A stretch of DNA of 7,114 nt from contig JAGCWG010000210.1 of assembly GCA_017961965.1 (NCBI GenBank), positions 1 through 7,114 of the forward strand. The letters run 5' to 3'. The notes under the pieces were generated by a model. It was not told the origin of the DNA, did no database searches, and worked only from the letters and a program-made list of their open reading frames with translations. The first letter of the stretch is position 1. Each line of letters starts with the position of its first letter. Of this stretch, positions 6,223 through 7,114 are shown piece after piece. Position numbers and translations under genes: made by a program. This DNA is from Bacteroidaceae bacterium (GTDB lineage: Bacteria > Bacteroidota > Bacteroidia > Bacteroidales > Bacteroidaceae).

Positions 6223-6271
6223 GGCCATCTCCCCCTATCCGAATGGCTGCCCCCTTCGGGGGACGGGGGGC
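6223..6271 (+). promoter_or_regulatory. G/C-run structure immediately upstream of the fmt start
   Basis: CCCCC (6250-6254) pairs with GGGGG (6258-6262) around a TTC loop. A second G run (6265-6270) ends four bases before the fmt ATG and could pair with either that C run or another C run at 6231-6235. The latter lies in the loop of a small GCCAT/ATGGC hairpin (6224-6228 with 6243-6247). No promoter consensus was found. The element resembles GC-rich interspersed hairpins frequent in Bacteroidota genomes; a role in fmt translation is only a possibility. Confidence 0.45.
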
Positions 6272-6274
6272 TTT

Positions 6275-7114
6275 ATGAACAAACAGGATTTCAGAATAGT
6301 ATATATGGGTACTCCCGACTTTGCTGTCGAGGGACTCAAGGCTCTCGTTGAGGGCGGATATAATATAGTAGGTGTTGTCACCATGCCCGACAAGCCTATG
6401 GGCAGACATCAGGACACTCTCCAGCCAAGTCCTGTAAAGGTATATGCACAGGAACATGGTCTCAAAATCATGCAGCCAGTCAAGCTGAAAGACCCAGAGT
6501 TTGTGGAGGAGTTACTTAGCCTACATGCCGACCTCCAGATTGTCGTGGCATTCCGTATGCTTCCAGAGATAGTATGGAGCATGCCTAAGTACGGCACATT
6601 CAACGCTCATGCCTCACTTCTTCCTAAGTACCGTGGAGCTGCTCCTATCAACTGGGCAGTCATAAATGGAGAGACAGAAACAGGTATCACCACATTCCTC
6701 CTGAAGCATGAGATTGACACCGGCGACATCATCGACCAGGTACGCATACCTATCGCTGACACAGACAACGTGGAGATTGTACACGACAAGCTCATGGAAC
6801 TTAGTGGCAAGCTTGTGACCAAGACTGTTGACAGCATCATCGACGGAACATTCACAACAACTCCACAGGACGAATGGCTCAAGGATGGAGCAAAGGAAGA
6901 CTCTTTTGCACCTGCCCCAAAGATATTCCGCGAGACATGCCGTATCGACTGGAACCAGCCAACGAAGAAGGTATATGACTTCGTGCGCGGCCTCAGTCCT
7001 TATCCAGCCGCTTGGACAATGCTCAACGGCAAAGCAGTAAAGATATTCGAGACAGAGAAGGAGTTTACCGCCCACAATCTCCAGATCGGTACAATCATCA
7101 GCGATGGCAAGAGC
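6275..7114 (+). CDS. fmt: Methionyl-tRNA formyltransferase, 3' end outside the window
   Basis: The cytoplasmic enzyme transfers a formyl group from 10-formyl-tetrahydrofolate to methionyl-initiator tRNA. The frame is open for 280 codons to the last base of the window; family members are usually about 310-325 residues, so roughly 30-45 residues of the C-terminal tRNA-binding domain are missing. Visible motifs are the N-terminal MGTPDFAV (11-18), FNAHASLLPKYRGAAPINWA (109-128, with the catalytic Asn110 and His112 and the SLLP folate loop) and HEIDTGDII (145-153, catalytic Asp148). The C-terminal domain begins near APKIFRETCRIDW (214-226) and carries VRGLSPYPAAW (237-247). ATG 6275 gives the usual ten-residue lead before GTPDF; an in-frame TAA lies at 6212. 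The ATG at codon 11 would cut the first strand and is less likely. Confidence 0.96.
   Translation, partial: MNKQDFRIVYMGTPDFAVEGLKALVEGGYNIVGVVTMPDKPMGRHQDTLQPSPVKVYAQEHGLKIMQPVKLKDPEFVEELLSLHADLQIVVAFRMLPEIVWSMPKYGTFNAHASLLPKYRGAAPINWAVINGETETGITTFLLKHEIDTGDIIDQVRIPIADTDNVEIVHDKLMELSGKLVTKTVDSIIDGTFTTTPQDEWLKDGAKEDSFAPAPKIFRETCRIDWNQPTKKVYDFVRGLSPYPAAWTMLNGKAVKIFETEKEFTAHNLQIGTIISDGKS

Noticed and set aside
6001..6351. + strand open frame of 116 codons spanning the ClC end and the fmt start
   Set aside because: It overlaps two well-supported genes in another frame and crosses hairpin repeats; its translation has no recognisable pattern.
6614..7075. Minus-strand open frame of 153 codons opposite fmt
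   Set aside because: It lies fully antisense to a clearly recognised fmt sequence; Cys-rich composition is typical of a shadow frame.

Overview
The window looks like a chromosomal segment from a member of the Bacteroidota, most probably a Prevotella-like gut or rumen species. Three things support this. A textbook Bacteroidota promoter (TTTG, 19 bp, TACCTTTG) stands in front of prfC. No gene has a clear purine-rich Shine-Dalgarno site. The protein sequences (an RF3, a CBS-containing ClC protein, Fmt, and an HU-like protein of the type many Bacteroidota carry in several copies) all read as typical of that phylum. The genus is an inference from protein feel, not from a search. All supported genes are on the + strand.

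Layout. Positions 1-906 hold the 3' end of a glycoside hydrolase family 9 cellulase-type enzyme, cut by the window edge. Positions 907-1288 are non-coding: a GC-rich repeat fragment, a 17-bp perfect-stem hairpin, and four tandem 20-bp palindromes centred on CTAG at 22-23 bp intervals. A small HU/IHF-like DNA-binding protein gene follows (1289-1759), then a GC-rich hairpin terminator and the promoter of prfC. Next come prfC (1874-3475, release factor 3), tsaC (3557-4123, threonylcarbamoyl-AMP synthase), a ClC-family chloride channel gene with a CBS pair (4296-6125), and fmt (6275-7114, methionyl-tRNA formyltransferase, cut by the right edge).

Function. prfC, tsaC and fmt all serve translation: recycling of release factors, t6A modification of ANN-decoding tRNAs, and formylation of the initiator tRNA. 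The ClC membrane protein sits between them. The same-strand layout suggests a housekeeping neighbourhood in which prfC has its own promoter and downstream genes may depend partly on read-through. The left part (GH9 plus HU-like gene and its palindrome array) looks more like accessory DNA.

What stands out is not a new protein system but the intergenic DNA. Almost every gap carries a different short, phased repeat or hairpin: 23-bp palindromes before the HU-like gene, degenerate 8-bp repeats before tsaC, an inverted array of 10-bp repeats before the ClC gene, and GTCCTT-based repeats plus a G/C-run structure before fmt. Two hairpins, after prfC and after the ClC gene, share a stem with one compensated base-pair change, which suggests a real structural family.
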